Assembly: GCF_030551875.1 (NCBI RefSeq)
Contig: NZ_JAUOZU010000013.1
Span: 147,927-211,926, forward strand
Reading direction: 5' to 3'
DNA: 64,000 bases
Source of the DNA: Fluviirhizobium alvei
GTDB taxonomy: Bacteria > Pseudomonadota > Alphaproteobacteria > Rhizobiales > Rhizobiaceae
The position numbers and the translations under genes were made by a program. The notes below the pieces were generated by a model. That model saw only the letters and a program-made list of their open reading frames with translations. It was not told the origin of the DNA and made no database searches. The stretch's first letter is position 1; each line of letters begins with the position of its first letter. Positions 46,392 to 56,804 of this stretch are shown one piece after another.

Positions 46392-48170
46392 TCACGGGTA
46401 ACCGACAAGCCAACCCGGAAGCCGGGCATCGACCTGACCGCGACAGGCTGCATCGACACATGTGGCAAGACTTGCAAACCGAAGTGCTTTTCCGGTCAGT
46501 CCCGGGCCGTAATGGGCGTATTTGCCCGAATTGGTCAGGATCGTCGTCGCTTCTGGCGGCACGATCGGTTCGAGCACCGTGCACCAGCAGGCATCGACAA
46601 CGAACTCGGCACCGAACGACTGCAATGTTGCGGCATGGCCCGCCGATATGGCCCGATCGAGCGTGGCGCGTGATGTCGTGATCGTCATCCGGGTCAAAGG
46701 TGCACGGGTGCGCCCGGCCACAAGGCGGGCCAGGTCGGCGATTTCCGTCAGGGAAAAATGCGGATTGCCAAGCGCCACCAGATCGATTGCGGTCTCGTCG
46801 GTCGATTGCAGCTTTTGCCAGGATCCTCGGAGGTCCGCCCCCGATATGGTTAGAACCGGCAGCCCCTCAACCTGACCGGTTGCGTCCTTCAGACTGGTGG
46901 CCTCCGGGGTTATCCCGACCAGATGAAACATCGGTGCGCCAGAGGTCGTCGCAAACGCCGCACCGAAGGCCTTGAGATCGTCTGTCTTCGGATCAAGATC
47001 CGCAAGGCCGGTGACGGCCGGGATTTTGGTCGGCGCCAGCGATCCGATATGGTAGCCGAGGAGCGGCCAGAAACTGTCGTCGAAGCCCTGCGGCGGCTGA
47101 ACCTCTATGATCAGCTTCGCCCGCCGGTTCTCTGCGATATGGCAGCCCGCCAGCGGTGCGCGTCCGGTCAGGGCAATCAACGCATCGAGAAAATCGGGAT
47201 ATTTCATCGTCCGCGCCCCGAGAACGGAGTTGGCATAGACAACCGCGTTTGATTCCGCCCAGGCGATGTCATCGCCGCTAGCGGGCGAATCCTCGCGCAG
47301 ATAGGGGGCGCAGGTGAAAGAGGTCCGGGCACCGAGCGCCAGATAGGCATCGGCAAGCGCGGCGGCAGCCCGCGACAGCGCAGGATCGGTGCCCTGCCGT
47401 TGCCAGGCCATCCGGTCGACCGAGATTGCATTGAGCGTGGTCGGAACGGCAACCCTGCCGCCGGCGGCCACAAGCTTTTCGGCAAAGTCCAGGCTCGCCG
47501 GACCGGTATAGATGCATCCGTCGATATGGGCCCGCGAGACCGGGATCAGCCGTTCGGCGCCCAGCAGTTCCGCCATCCGGATGATGATGCGCATGGCGGT
47601 CCGGGTGGCCTCTGGCGATCCATCGTCAAGAAGGGCCAGGTCCTCTGTGCTCAGCAGCAGCGGTTTTGGCGCGGTATCCGGATGATGCGGCCTGTCCACA
47701 CCGACCGAACCGGCACCGCAGAGGACCCTGCCATCCGAGACCGTCGCCCGGTCGACCTCTGCCAGCCGGGCGAACATCTCCGGTGCCAGTTGCACGACAG
47801 GCAGCGTAGGGCCGAACATTTCCTCCGCGACGAACACGCCGAGGGTCAGAATTTCTTCGCGCGTCGAAAAGATCATCGCAGCGGGTGCGACACCATTGAT
47901 CATCAACTGCAGCAGCACGGAGCTTCCTGTGCAGGAACCACGCCCCGCAGGAATGGCGAGAATGCGACCGGCGATGCACTTGCCGAACAGAGGATGTCCC
48001 CGATCGATGACATTTCCTGTCTCGGGATCGATCCCACCCCAGAAGCTCAATCCGGTATCCGAAAAGAGAACCTGCCCAGACACCTCGCCTTTGACGAGGG
48101 CATTGCCGTAGAGATCGGCCTCACCCTCCCCGCCCTTCCCGTCTGTCATCTCGCCTGCCTCATCGATCAT
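46392..48170 (-). CDS. Fused aconitase-X family dehydratase (cis-3-hydroxy-L-proline dehydratase type)
   Basis: This 592-residue protein joins both AcnX subunits in one chain. Residues ~8-130 are the small swivel domain, with GKCIAGRILAIPAGRGSCTGSSVLLQ; ~150-590 are the large catalytic domain, with VSRAHIDGCIYTGPASLDFAEKLVAAGGRVAVPTTLNAISVD and WCTVLEPIVPPEATTILTNSGKYAHYGPGLTG, where Cys residues would bind the iron-sulfur cluster. Members of this type dehydrate cis-3-hydroxy-L-proline in hydroxyproline use. ATG 48170 overlaps the previous stop as ATGA; ATG 48149 is an alternative start. The substrate is inferred from family only. Confidence 0.8.
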   Translation of the reverse strand: MIDEAGEMTDGKGGEGEADLYGNALVKGEVSGQVLFSDTGLSFWGGIDPETGNVIDRGHPLFGKCIAGRILAIPAGRGSCTGSSVLLQLMINGVAPAAMIFSTREEILTLGVFVAEEMFGPTLPVVQLAPEMFARLAEVDRATVSDGRVLCGAGSVGVDRPHHPDTAPKPLLLSTEDLALLDDGSPEATRTAMRIIIRMAELLGAERLIPVSRAHIDGCIYTGPASLDFAEKLVAAGGRVAVPTTLNAISVDRMAWQRQGTDPALSRAAAALADAYLALGARTSFTCAPYLREDSPASGDDIAWAESNAVVYANSVLGARTMKYPDFLDALIALTGRAPLAGCHIAENRRAKLIIEVQPPQGFDDSFWPLLGYHIGSLAPTKIPAVTGLADLDPKTDDLKAFGAAFATTSGAPMFHLVGITPEATSLKDATGQVEGLPVLTISGADLRGSWQKLQSTDETAIDLVALGNPHFSLTEIADLARLVAGRTRAPLTRMTITTSRATLDRAISAGHAATLQSFGAEFVVDACWCTVLEPIVPPEATTILTNSGKYAHYGPGLTGKALRFASLATCVDAACRGQVDARLPGWLVGYP

Positions 48171-48997
48171 TCGTCGCCACCCGGAAAAGGAATGGATTTG
48201 AAAGCCGCCGTCCGCGCCTTGAACCGTTTCCGGCTTGCCTCCCACACATAGGTCCCGTCGATCCGGCCCGGCCTGATCCGCCGCTCATTGCGGTTCGGCT
48301 CGCATCCTGTCCCGTCGAGTTTCGTCTTGCGGATATGGATCGTCGCGCGGATCGTTCCGCTTGTGGCTCGGAAGCCGAGATCCGACATGATCGACCATGC
48401 ACAGCCGTTCCAGTTCATGGTTCCGATTGAGTCAATAAGGTTGATCCTGTCACCTGCCAAAGACACCAGCGATGTCTGCACATATTCCTCCCCTGCATTG
48501 AGGTGGGAACTGCGGAAGAAGGTTACAGGTGCGTCGGGCGCGGCAAAGGCAATCTCAGGCGCCTGGAAGGATGTGAACCGGTCATAACCCACATCGGCCG
48601 CATCGAGCAGCTTCGGCTCACCTGCAAGATCATAGAGCCCGAGAATCGCAACGCTCTGCGCCGCATCCTCAGCCGTGCCAAAATCAAAGAGAATGAGCGC
48701 CCGTTTGCCGGCTGGGCTGACGAAATCAAGGCGCGAAATCGACTGCGGCTCGGTCTGGACGGTATAGGCGAGCATATCCGCTCCACCGATATGCCGAATA
48801 CCCTTGCCCGGCGTGACATCGGCTTTCGATCCATCGCCCAGGATATCCGGCAAAAGGGAAGTGACGAGATCCCGATACCGGATCGTCGATCCCGGCGTGA
48901 CAGCGCTATCCGGTTCAACACGAACCGTTTCTGCTTTTAGGCCCGTGTTCCAGGCCAGAGCAATGACCGCCAGCCCGATCCGGAGGAAGCGTCGCAT
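48167..48997 (-). CDS. Secreted protein of unknown function, coupled to the AcnX gene
   Basis: A 276-residue protein with a signal peptide (FLRIGLAVIALAWNTGLKA) starting at ATG 48997, where GGGAGA is well spaced. The mature part looks rich in beta strands (RALILFDFGTAEDAAQSVAILGLYDLAGEPKLLDAADVGYDRFTSF) and ends in a basic tail. Two Cys (NGCAW, GTGCEP) may pair. No family recognised. Its TGA overlaps the AcnX start by 1 or more bases, indicating coupled expression, although a secreted protein and a cytosolic dehydratase make an odd pair. Confidence 0.65.
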   Translation of the reverse strand: MRRFLRIGLAVIALAWNTGLKAETVRVEPDSAVTPGSTIRYRDLVTSLLPDILGDGSKADVTPGKGIRHIGGADMLAYTVQTEPQSISRLDFVSPAGKRALILFDFGTAEDAAQSVAILGLYDLAGEPKLLDAADVGYDRFTSFQAPEIAFAAPDAPVTFFRSSHLNAGEEYVQTSLVSLAGDRINLIDSIGTMNWNGCAWSIMSDLGFRATSGTIRATIHIRKTKLDGTGCEPNRNERRIRPGRIDGTYVWEASRKRFKARTAAFKSIPFPGGDE

Positions 48998-49085
48998 GCC
49001 GGGTCTCCCTTGCAGCTTCAACGCTTCTTCATGCCACTGACATTTGGGCAAACGCAACGGCTTGCCCGGAATTCAGGTAAAGAAA

Positions 49086-49109
49086 AAGCCGGACCTTGTG
49101 GCCCGGCTT
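49086..49109 (-). terminator. Terminator of the ribosomal operon after rplQ
   Basis: On the minus strand AAGCCGG (49109-49103) pairs with CCGGCTT (49092-49086), followed by TTTCTTT; it lies 27 bases after the rplQ stop. Confidence 0.85.
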
Positions 49110-49135
49110 GATCCGATATCAGAACGCTTGAGCGA

Positions 49136-49561
49136 TCAGGCTGCTTCAGCAGCAGCCTTTTCAGCTTCCACGCGAGCGTGGTCGGCAGCACCCTTGGCCG
49201 AAACGTCACGATCGACGAACTCGATCACGGCGAGCGGGGCGTTGTCGCCATGGCGGAAGCCGGCCTTCATGATGCGCAGGTAGCCACCGTTGCGGTTGGC
49301 ATAACGCGGTGCGATCGTTGCGATCAGCTTGCCGGCGAGGTCGGCGGAACCGATCTGCGAGATCAGCTGACGACGGGCATGCAGGTCACCGCGCTTGCCG
49401 AGCGTGACGAGCTTCTCGACGATCGGGCGGATTTCCTTTGCCTTCGGCAGGGTTGTGACGATCTGCTCATGTTCGACGAGCGAAGCCGCCATGTTCTTGA
49501 ACATGGCCTTGCGGTGGCTGGCGGTGCGGTTGAGCTTGCGGCCCGAATTTCCGTGGCGCAT
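49136..49561 (-). CDS. rplQ: 50S ribosomal protein L17
   Basis: A 141-residue L17, starting [28 protein letters not shown], which is the family signature. A C-terminal Ala/Glu-rich extension (AEKAAAEAA) is common in alphaproteobacteria. It is the last gene of the alpha part of the operon, 47 bases after rpoA, with a terminator 27 bases beyond. Confidence 0.97.
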   Translation of the reverse strand: MRHGNSGRKLNRTASHRKAMFKNMAASLVEHEQIVTTLPKAKEIRPIVEKLVTLGKRGDLHARRQLISQIGSADLAGKLIATIAPRYANRNGGYLRIMKAGFRHGDNAPLAVIEFVDRDVSAKGAADHARVEAEKAAAEAA

Positions 49562-49608
49562 TGCTATACTCCTTCACATGCAGGGTTAACCCTGCTGTTT
49601 GATTGGTT

Positions 49609-50619
49609 TCAGTACTGGTCTTCGTAACGCTTGGCGAGTTCTTCGATGTTCTCCGGCGGCCATGCGGGCACTTCCATTCCGAGGTGCAGCCCCATGGAAG
49701 CGAGAACTTCCTTGATCTCGTTAAGCGACTTGCGACCGAAGTTCGGAGTACGAAGCATTTCCGCCTCGGTCTTCTGAATGAGGTCGCCGATATAGACGAT
49801 GTTGTCGTTCTTCAGGCAGTTTGCCGAACGGACCGACAGTTCGAGTTCATCGACCTTCTTGAGCAGCGCCGGATTGAAGGCGAGTTCCGTAATGGTCTCT
49901 TCCTCGGCTTCCTTCTGCGGCTCGTCGAAGTTCACGAACACCGACAGCTGATCCTGCAGGATGCGAGCGGCAAAAGCCACGGCATCTTCACCGGTCACAG
50001 AACCGTCGGTTTCGATGGTCATCGTCAGCTTGTCATAGTCGAGAACCTGGCCTTCGCGGGTGTTTTCCACCTTGTAGGACACTTTCTTGACCGGCGAGAA
50101 CAGGCTGTCGACCGGGATGAGGCCGATCGGAGCATCTTCCGAACGGTTGCGGTCGGCAGGCACATAGCCCTTGCCATTGGCGACAGTGAATTCCATGCGG
50201 ATCTCGGCACCCTCGTCGAGCGTGCAGATGACATGGTTCGGGTTGAGGATTTCAATATCCCCGACCGTCTGGATGTCCCCGGCCGTCACCTGGCCAGGAC
50301 CCTGCTTGCGCACAACCATGCGCTTGGGGTCATCGCCGTCCATCTTGATGGCGATTTCCTTGATGTTGAGCACGATATCCGTCACGTCTTCGCGGACGCC
50401 CGGAATGGACGAGAACTCGTGCAGCACGCCGTCGATCTGGACGGCGGTCACGGCCGCGCCGCGCAGGGACGACAGCAGAATGCGACGAAGCGCATTACCG
50501 AGCGTCAGACCGAAGCCGCGCTCGAGCGGTTCGGCCACGAGGGTGGCCTTGGACCGGCTCGACGAGGTGAATTCCACCTTGTTTGGCTTGATCAATTCCT
50601 GCCAGTTTTTCTGAATCAT
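49609..50619 (-). CDS. rpoA: RNA polymerase alpha subunit
   Basis: A 336-residue alpha subunit. The N-terminal dimerisation domain ([37 protein letters not shown]) assembles the polymerase; the C-terminal domain ([48 protein letters not shown]) contacts UP-elements and activators. The acidic segment between domains is the flexible linker. Standard length for alphaproteobacteria. Confidence 0.98.
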   Translation of the reverse strand: MIQKNWQELIKPNKVEFTSSSRSKATLVAEPLERGFGLTLGNALRRILLSSLRGAAVTAVQIDGVLHEFSSIPGVREDVTDIVLNIKEIAIKMDGDDPKRMVVRKQGPGQVTAGDIQTVGDIEILNPNHVICTLDEGAEIRMEFTVANGKGYVPADRNRSEDAPIGLIPVDSLFSPVKKVSYKVENTREGQVLDYDKLTMTIETDGSVTGEDAVAFAARILQDQLSVFVNFDEPQKEAEEETITELAFNPALLKKVDELELSVRSANCLKNDNIVYIGDLIQKTEAEMLRTPNFGRKSLNEIKEVLASMGLHLGMEVPAWPPENIEELAKRYEDQY

Positions 50620-50710
50620 GTGTCTCTAGCCTTCCATTCGCGCCACCATCCAATCGTGGCGATCGACATCGAGGATGCCGCACCCGAAAGCACGGCGGTT
50701 GAAAATCTGA

Positions 50711-51100
50711 TCAGACGCGGCGCTTCTTGCGCGGACGGCAGCCATTGTGCGGGATCGGCGTCACATCACGGATCGAGGTGATGGTGAAGCCGGCAGCCTG
50801 CAGGGCGCGCAGCGCAGATTCACGACCCGAACCCGGGCCGCAGACTTCGACTTCGAGCTGGCGCATGCCATGTTCCTGGGCCTTCTTGGCGCAGTCTTCG
50901 GCGGCAACCTGGGCAGCGAACGGGGTCGACTTGCGCGAACCCTTGAAGCCCTTGGCACCAGCGGACGACCAGGCAATCGCATTGCCCTGGGCATCGGTGA
51001 TGGTGATCATGGTGTTGTTGAAGGTAGAATTGACGTGAGCAACACCCGAAGTGATGTTCTTACGCTCACGACGCTTAACGCGTGCGGCTTCCTTGGCCAT
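50711..51100 (-). CDS. rpsK: 30S ribosomal protein S11
   Basis: A 129-residue S11 with the conserved [24 protein letters not shown]-terminal region and the C-terminal [22 protein letters not shown]. It lies in the 30S platform. The 130-base gap from rpsM is longer than others in this operon and contains a strong hairpin. Confidence 0.98.
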   Translation of the reverse strand: MAKEAARVKRRERKNITSGVAHVNSTFNNTMITITDAQGNAIAWSSAGAKGFKGSRKSTPFAAQVAAEDCAKKAQEHGMRQLEVEVCGPGSGRESALRALQAAGFTITSIRDVTPIPHNGCRPRKKRRV

Positions 51101-51172
51101 GGTATTTCCTTTCGTTGATCTCTTCGCCGCCGTAGTTCCAGCGGCTACACCTTCGAGCCAGACAGCTAAAGT

Positions 51173-51210
51173 GCGGGTAGCGAATAGAGGGTTCCCTATT
51201 CGCTACCCGC
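51173..51210. terminator. Strong hairpin between rpsM and rpsK
   Basis: GCGGGTAGCGAATAG (51173-51187) and CTATTCGCTACCCGC (51196-51210) form a perfect 15-bp stem with an 8-base loop. No T-tract follows on the minus strand (CACTTTAGC), so it is more likely a processing or stability element than a terminator. Confidence 0.6.
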
Positions 51211-51231
51211 AAAATGCAGCCCGACCTGAAA

Positions 51232-51600
51232 TTACTTCTTCTTGCCGGCGATCGCCTTTGCCGGACCCTTGCGGGTGCGTGCATTGGTGTGCGTGCGCTG
51301 ACCGCGCACCGGCAGGGAGCGACGATGACGAAGACCGCGGTAGCAGCCAAGGTCCATCAGACGCTTGATGTTCATTGCAGTTTCGCGACGCAGGTCACCT
51401 TCGACCTGATAATCGCGGTCGATCGTTTCACGGATCTGCAGAACTTCCGCATCCGTGAGCTGATGAACGCGACGCTCGGCCGGAATACCGACCTTCTCGC
51501 AAATTTCCTGCGCAAATTTCGGACCGATCCCGTGAATATAGGTCAGCGCGATAACAACGCGCTTCTGAGTCGGGATGTTGACGCCAGCGATACGAGCCAC
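51232..51600 (-). CDS. rpsM: 30S ribosomal protein S13
   Basis: A 122-residue S13 ([27 protein letters not shown], with the C-terminal [24 protein letters not shown] contacting the decoding region). It opens the alpha part of the operon after a 228-base gap from adk. Confidence 0.98.
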   Translation of the reverse strand: MARIAGVNIPTQKRVVIALTYIHGIGPKFAQEICEKVGIPAERRVHQLTDAEVLQIRETIDRDYQVEGDLRRETAMNIKRLMDLGCYRGLRHRRSLPVRGQRTHTNARTRKGPAKAIAGKKK

Positions 51601-51774
51601 GCCTATTCTCCTTCAATCCCAGTTGCCATCCGGCAATTGGCTTTACGTTAAGTGTCCGACGAGCGGCCACCTGTTCAACAACACCAGTTCGCGCCATGTC
51701 AAAAGCGACCGAACCGACCTTCCCCGCTTGGGAGAGAGCCGCGCCGATCGCCTAGAATATCGCGAGTTGGCGCG

Positions 51775-51803
51775 TCATTAACGGAATCGGCCGCGAAAAG
51801 CAA
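51775..51803 (-). promoter_or_regulatory. Candidate internal promoter between adk and rpsM
   Basis: On the minus strand TTGCTT (51803-51798), a 17-base spacer and TAATGA (51780-51775). The match is modest, but the 228-base gap and the position before the alpha genes make an internal promoter reasonable. Confidence 0.3.
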
Positions 51804-51828
51804 CTATCCGCCAAAAGAAAATTGACAA

Positions 51829-52479
51829 TCAGCGCTTCGCGAGAATCGCTTCGATTGCTGCGGTTACTTCATCGATCGGAGCCATGCCGTCAACCGATTT
51901 CAGAAGACCCTTCGCATGGTAATAGCCGATCAGCGGCGAAGTTTCCTTGTAGTAGACCTGCAGGCGCGTCGCCACCACATCGGCATTGTCGTCGGGACGA
52001 CGCTTGAAGCTGGTCGAACCGCACTTGTCGCAGACGCCATCCACTTTCGGCTTGTGATTCCGGTCATGATAGCCGGCGCCGCAGTTGGCGCAGGTATAGC
52101 GGCCAGAAATGCGATCAACGAGAATCGCATCATCCACCTGGATCTCGATCACCACGTCGAGTTTCATGCCCTTGGAAGAGAGCATAGCCTCGACAGAATC
52201 AGCCTGGACTAGAGTCCGCGGATATCCGTCGAGAATGAAACCGTTCGCACAATCGTCGGCATCGATTCGTTCCGAAACGATCGCATTGACGATATCGTCG
52301 GAGACGAGATTGCCGGCGTCCATGACAGCCTTTGCTCGCTTGCCGACTTCGGTCTCCGCCTTGACGGCAGCACGAAGCATGTCACCGGTCGAAAGCTGCG
52401 GAATACCGTGTGTTTCGACAATACGTTGGGCCTGAGTGCCCTTTCCGGCGCCCGGAGGCCCCAACAGAATCAATCTCAT
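51829..52479 (-). CDS. adk: Adenylate kinase
   Basis: A 216-residue adenylate kinase catalysing AMP + ATP to 2 ADP. P-loop [10 protein letters not shown] is near the N-terminus. The LID carries four Cys as YTCANC and GVCDKC, a zinc-binding lid absent from E. coli Adk but usual in many other bacteria. Its ATG overlaps the secY stop (TAATG), so it is translated with secY, the normal alphaproteobacterial order. Confidence 0.97.
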   Translation of the reverse strand: MRLILLGPPGAGKGTQAQRIVETHGIPQLSTGDMLRAAVKAETEVGKRAKAVMDAGNLVSDDIVNAIVSERIDADDCANGFILDGYPRTLVQADSVEAMLSSKGMKLDVVIEIQVDDAILVDRISGRYTCANCGAGYHDRNHKPKVDGVCDKCGSTSFKRRPDDNADVVATRLQVYYKETSPLIGYYHAKGLLKSVDGMAPIDEVTAAIEAILAKR

Positions 52480-53816
52480 TATCCCCTCTTTCCTCCCCGG
52501 AGTTTCGACTTCTTGATCAGACCCTCATACTGGGTCGCGATCAGGTGGCCTTGAATCTGTGCTACAGTATCAAGTGTCACGCTGACAACAATCAAAAGCG
52601 AAGTACCACCAAGGTAGAATGGGACGCCGGTCTGTGCAATCAGGATTTCGGGCAGAATGCAGACGGCGATAAGATAAAGAGCACCGATGACGGTAATGCG
52701 CGTCAGGACGTAATCGATATATTCCGCGGTCCGCTCGCCCGGACGGATACCAGGGATGAAGCCGCCATGCTTCTTCAGGTTATCGGCCGTGTCCTTCGGA
52801 TTGAAGACGATGGCCGTATAGAAGAAGGCGAAGAAGGCGATCATACCGGCATAGAGCACCATATAGAGTGGCTGGCCATGGCCGAGCGCGGCAACGATGG
52901 TCGTTGCCCAGTCCGGCAGACCGGTATTGCCGGAGAAACCTGCCAGCGTTGCCGGCAGCAGCAGCAGCGACGAGGCAAAGATGGCGGGAATGACGCCCGA
53001 CGTGTTGAGCTTCAGCGGCAGGTGCGACGTATCGCCCTGGAACATCCGGTTGCCGACCTGGCGCTTCGGATACTGAATCAACAAACGACGCTGAGCACGT
53101 TCGAAGAAAACAACGGTGGCAACGGCAGCGAGTGCGACCACAAAAACGATGAAGATCACCGCGGTAGAAATTGCATTCGTCCGAGCGAGCTCAAGGGTTG
53201 AGGCCAAGGCGTGCGGCATGGATGCAACGATACCGGTGAAGATAATCAGCGAAATACCGTTACCGATACCGCGCGAAGTGATCTGCTCGCCGAGCCACAT
53301 CAGGAACATGGTGCCGCCAAGCAGCGTCAGGACGGTGGAAATGCGGAAGAACCAGCCCGGATCGGCCACGATGCCCTGCCCTGCTTCCATCGACACCGCA
53401 ATGCCATAGGCCTGCAGCGCGCCGAGAATCACGGTGCCGTACCGGGTATACTGGTTGATGATCTTGCGGCCCTGCTCGCCTTCCTTCTTCAGTTGTTCGA
53501 GCGCCGGAACCACTGACGTCATCAACTGAACGATGATCGAAGCCGAGATGTAGGGCATGATGCCGAGTGCGAAGATCGCCATACGGCTGACCGCTCCACC
53601 CGAGAACATGTTGAAGAGGCCGAGAATACCACCGGACTGCGACTGAAACGCGTTGGCGAATGCATCCGGATTGATTCCAGGAAGCGGAATATAGGTGCCG
53701 AGTCGATAGACGAGAAGCGCGCCGAGCGTGAACCACAACCGCTTTTTCAGGTCGTCCGCCTTGGCAAATGTCGAGAAGCTCAGATTGGAAGCCAATTGTT
53801 CCGCTGCAGACGCCAT
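52479..53816 (-). CDS. secY: Protein translocase subunit SecY
   Basis: A 445-residue SecY with ten membrane helices. The plug and first helix ([14 protein letters not shown]), the conserved [30 protein letters not shown] loop and the C-terminal [23 protein letters not shown] are standard. It is the pore of the Sec machinery. The preceding 211 bases contain an intrinsic terminator after rplO, so part of its transcription may start downstream of it. Confidence 0.97.
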   Translation of the reverse strand: MASAAEQLASNLSFSTFAKADDLKKRLWFTLGALLVYRLGTYIPLPGINPDAFANAFQSQSGGILGLFNMFSGGAVSRMAIFALGIMPYISASIIVQLMTSVVPALEQLKKEGEQGRKIINQYTRYGTVILGALQAYGIAVSMEAGQGIVADPGWFFRISTVLTLLGGTMFLMWLGEQITSRGIGNGISLIIFTGIVASMPHALASTLELARTNAISTAVIFIVFVVALAAVATVVFFERAQRRLLIQYPKRQVGNRMFQGDTSHLPLKLNTSGVIPAIFASSLLLLPATLAGFSGNTGLPDWATTIVAALGHGQPLYMVLYAGMIAFFAFFYTAIVFNPKDTADNLKKHGGFIPGIRPGERTAEYIDYVLTRITVIGALYLIAVCILPEILIAQTGVPFYLGGTSLLIVVSVTLDTVAQIQGHLIATQYEGLIKKSKLRGGKRG

Positions 53817-53986
53817 GAAATTCTCCGCAAAACCACAATCGGATCACGAATGGATCCGCTGGAAAGAAATCGTTTTGTCGAGAAGGCACAAAGCGGGCGG
53901 CAATGCAGTTACATCGGCCTCACTTCAGCCCTCGTTCGATCGGCCGCAAGAAGCGGCCACATGTGAGGCTCTCATATAGGAGAGAA

Positions 53987-54016
53987 AACGCCCGGTGTGA
54001 AGCCACACCGGGCGTT
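53987..54016 (-). terminator. Intrinsic terminator between rplO and secY
   Basis: On the minus strand AACGCCCGGTGTG (54016-54004) pairs perfectly with CACACCGGGCGTT (53999-53987), 13 bp with a 4-base loop, followed by TTTCTC. It lies 12 bases after the rplO stop, inside the spc operon. Confidence 0.75.
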
Positions 54017-54027
54017 GAATTCATCGC

Positions 54028-54498
54028 TTATTCAGCAGCAGCCGAAAGAGCCTTGAGCGAACCGCCGGCCTTTTCGATCTTTTCGATCGCGGCCTTGGAT
54101 GCGCCGGCCACTTCGAAGGTCAGCTTCGCGGTCAGCTCGCCATCGGCGAGAATGCGAACACCGTCCTTGACGCGGCGGATAACGCCGGCAGCCTTGAGCG
54201 CTGCACCATCAACAGTGGCGGAAGCATCAAGCTTCTTGGCATCGACGGCAGCCTGGATGCGGCCGAGCGAAACGACCACGAAGTCGCTTGCGAAGATGTT
54301 GTTGAAGCCGCGCTTCGGCAGACGGCGGTAGATGGGCATCTGGCCGCCTTCGAAGCCGTTGATCGCAACGCCGGAACGGGCCTTCTGACCCTTCACGCCG
54401 CGGCCACCGGTCTTGCCCGAGCCCGAGCCGATACCGCGACCGACACGCTTGTGGCTCTTCAGAGCGCCTTCGTTGTCCTTGATCTCATTCAGTTTCAT
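54028..54498 (-). CDS. rplO: 50S ribosomal protein L15
   Basis: A 156-residue L15. The Gly-rich N-terminal extension ([41 protein letters not shown]) penetrates the 50S subunit. ATG 54498 is the family start. A strong terminator is only 12 bases after the stop. Confidence 0.97.
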   Translation of the reverse strand: MKLNEIKDNEGALKSHKRVGRGIGSGSGKTGGRGVKGQKARSGVAINGFEGGQMPIYRRLPKRGFNNIFASDFVVVSLGRIQAAVDAKKLDASATVDGAALKAAGVIRRVKDGVRILADGELTAKLTFEVAGASKAAIEKIEKAGGSLKALSAAAE

Positions 54499-54514
54499 CG
54501 TCGTCTCTCCCGTC

Positions 54515-54718
54515 TCACTTGTCGTCGACGACACGGACCAGATGGCTGACGGTGGCGATCATGCCACGGACAGACGGCGTGTCTTCGAGCGTACGGATGC
54601 GGTGCATCTTGTTAAGGCCGAGACCGATCAGGGTCTGGCGCTGGTAGCCGGGGCGACGGATCGGGCTGCCGATCTGTTCCACGGTCACGGTCTTCTTGGT
54701 TTCTTCCTTTTTCGCCAT
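54515..54718 (-). CDS. rpmD: 50S ribosomal protein L30
   Basis: A 67-residue L30 with the family core [44 protein letters not shown]. It lies between rpsE and rplO with gaps of 11 and 16 bases. Confidence 0.96.
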   Translation of the reverse strand: MAKKEETKKTVTVEQIGSPIRRPGYQRQTLIGLGLNKMHRIRTLEDTPSVRGMIATVSHLVRVVDDK

Positions 54719-54729
54719 GATCCAGCTCC

Positions 54730-55302
54730 TTATTCTTCCGAGGCCTGGCCAGTGATGGCGGCGCGGCGAGCCTGAAGCGTTGCATACTTGATGCCGCGCT
54801 GGGCTGCGATGTCCTTCGGATGAACCTGATTCTTCAGGGCGTCGAAGGTTGCGCGAACCATGTTGTAGGGGTTCGACGAACCGGTCGACTTGGCAACGAC
54901 GTCATGAACGCCGAGCGTTTCGAAAACGGCGCGCATCGGACCACCGGCGATGATACCGGTACCGGCCGGAGCCGAGCGCAGCAGAACCTTGCCGGCGCCG
55001 TGACGGCCCGGAACGTCGTGATGCAGCGTACGGCCGTCGCGCAGCGGTACGAAAATCAGATCGCGCTTGGCAGCTTCGGTTGCCTTGCGGATGGCTTCCG
55101 GCACTTCACGTGCCTTGCCATGACCGAAACCGACGCGGCCCTTCTGGTCGCCGACGACGACGAGTGCTGCGAAACCAAAACGGCGGCCACCCTTGACCAC
55201 CTTTGCGACGCGGTTGATCGCGACAAGCTTGTCGACGAATTCGCTATCGCGCTCTTCACGGCTCTGGCGATCTTCGCGCGGAGCCCGCTTTTCCTGTGCC
55301 AT
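54730..55302 (-). CDS. rpsE: 30S ribosomal protein S5
   Basis: A 190-residue S5 with the double-stranded-RNA-binding domain ([58 protein letters not shown]) and the C-terminal [52 protein letters not shown] 55302 ([10 protein letters not shown]) is the natural start. An acidic/basic N-terminal extension is usual in this group. Confidence 0.97.
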   Translation of the reverse strand: MAQEKRAPREDRQSREERDSEFVDKLVAINRVAKVVKGGRRFGFAALVVVGDQKGRVGFGHGKAREVPEAIRKATEAAKRDLIFVPLRDGRTLHHDVPGRHGAGKVLLRSAPAGTGIIAGGPMRAVFETLGVHDVVAKSTGSSNPYNMVRATFDALKNQVHPKDIAAQRGIKYATLQARRAAITGQASEE

Positions 55303-55414
55303 TGTCCTCTTCCTTTTTCTTTTCCGGGTGCAATCGGCATTTTGTGGAAGACCCCGCCCCTGCCCTTCGGCAAGAAACGAGGTCCAGTGAAATGAAGCCA
55401 AAGCTTCAGAATGA

Positions 55415-55434
55415 GAGCCCGGATAACCGGGCTC
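55415..55434. terminator. Hairpin between rplR and rpsE
   Basis: GAGCCCGG (55415-55422) and CCGGGCTC (55427-55434) form a perfect 8-bp stem with loop ATAA, 8 bases after the rplR stop on the minus strand. There is no T-tract, so it may stabilise or process mRNA. Confidence 0.5.
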
Positions 55435-55442
55435 GCAAAAGA

Positions 55443-55805
55443 TCAGAAGTTCAGACCGCCTTCGCGGGCAGCGTCGGCAAGAGCCTTGACGCGGCCGTGA
55501 TAGATGAAGGCGCCACGGTCAAAGACAACGTCCTTGACGCCTGCAGCAACGGCGCGCTCGGCAACGAGCTTGCCAACAGCAGCAGCGGCAGCGGTATCGG
55601 CACCGGTCTTCAGCGACGAGCGCAGGCCGGTGTCGAGAGTGGAAGCCGAAGCAAGGGTCTTGCCTGCAACGTCATCGATGATCTGAGCGTAGATGTTCTT
55701 GGACGAACGATGAACGCTGAGACGCGGACGGCCATTGGCCACCGACTTGAGCTGACGGCGCACGCGGCTTGCGCGGCGCACCATTTTGTCTTTTGTGCTA
55801 GCCAT
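55443..55805 (-). CDS. rplR: 50S ribosomal protein L18
   Basis: A 120-residue L18 with [47 protein letters not shown] and the C-terminal [26 protein letters not shown]. It binds 5S rRNA. Confidence 0.97.
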   Translation of the reverse strand: MASTKDKMVRRASRVRRQLKSVANGRPRLSVHRSSKNIYAQIIDDVAGKTLASASTLDTGLRSSLKTGADTAAAAAVGKLVAERAVAAGVKDVVFDRGAFIYHGRVKALADAAREGGLNF

Positions 55806-55817
55806 AATGCGCGTTCC

Positions 55818-56351
55818 TTACTTCTTCTTGCCTTCCTTGCGGACAATCCGCTCGCCGGCATACTTGACGCCCTTGCCCTTGTAGGGTTCGGGGCCACGGT
55901 ATTCCCGGATCTCAGCGGCGACCTGGCCGACCTGCTGCTTGTCGATGCCGGAAACGGTAATTTCCGTCGGCTTCGGCGTAGCAATCGAGATACCAACCGG
56001 CGGCTCATAAATGACGTCATGAGAGAAGCCGAGCTGCAGCTGCAGGTTCTTGCCCTGCATGGCAGCACGATAACCGACGCCGGTGATCTCGAGCTTCTTT
56101 TCGTAGCCGTCCTTCACACCCTTGAGAATGTTCTCAATCATGGTGCGGGACATGCCCCACTTGGCGCGGGCGTCCTTGGATTCGTTGACCGGGCTAACGG
56201 CAACGGTGTTTTCTTCGAGCTTGACGAGAACTTCGTCGTTAACGACGAACTTCAGCTCCCCTTTCGGGCCCTTCGCAGTCACCGTCTGTCCTTCGACAGT
56301 GGCGGTCACTCCTGCAGGAACCTGAACGGGCTTCTTACCGATACGAGACAT
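55818..56351 (-). CDS. rplF: 50S ribosomal protein L6
   Basis: A 177-residue L6 built of two similar domains; the C-terminal signature [22 protein letters not shown] is complete. Gaps to neighbours are 12 and 42 bases. Confidence 0.97.
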   Translation of the reverse strand: MSRIGKKPVQVPAGVTATVEGQTVTAKGPKGELKFVVNDEVLVKLEENTVAVSPVNESKDARAKWGMSRTMIENILKGVKDGYEKKLEITGVGYRAAMQGKNLQLQLGFSHDVIYEPPVGISIATPKPTEITVSGIDKQQVGQVAAEIREYRGPEPYKGKGVKYAGERIVRKEGKKK

Positions 56352-56393
56352 AGTTTTTTCCCTGTCTGTTCGCTATGCGATGGCTTTACCCGA

Positions 56394-56792
56394 TCAGAAG
56401 ATCGAGCAAAGCAGTTCGCCACCAACGTTCTGTTCGCGAGCCTGGTGATCGGCCATCACACCCTTCGGAGTCGAAAGGATGGTGATGCCGAGGCCGTTCG
56501 CGACCTGCGGAATGGACTTGACCGAGACATAGACCCGGCGGCCCGGCTTGGAGACGCGGTCGATCTTGCGGATGACCGGAGCACCTTCGTAGTACTTCAG
56601 CTCGATGTTGAGCTCGGCCTTGCCGTTCTCGAACTCGACCTTGGAGTAACCACGGATGTAACCTTCAGCCTGCAGAACGTCGAGAACGCGGGCACGGAGG
56701 TTGGACGCCGGCGTGGAAACCGACGACTTGCGACGGGCAACGCCGTTGCGGATGCGTGTGAGCATATCGCCCAAAGGATCAGTCATAGACAT
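56394..56792 (-). CDS. rpsH: 30S ribosomal protein S8
   Basis: A 132-residue S8 ([30 protein letters not shown] and [53 protein letters not shown]). S8 is the usual autogenous regulator of the spc operon through binding to its mRNA. Confidence 0.97.
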   Translation of the reverse strand: MSMTDPLGDMLTRIRNGVARRKSSVSTPASNLRARVLDVLQAEGYIRGYSKVEFENGKAELNIELKYYEGAPVIRKIDRVSKPGRRVYVSVKSIPQVANGLGITILSTPKGVMADHQAREQNVGGELLCSIF

Positions 56793-56804
56793 CTTAAGCC
56801 CTCC

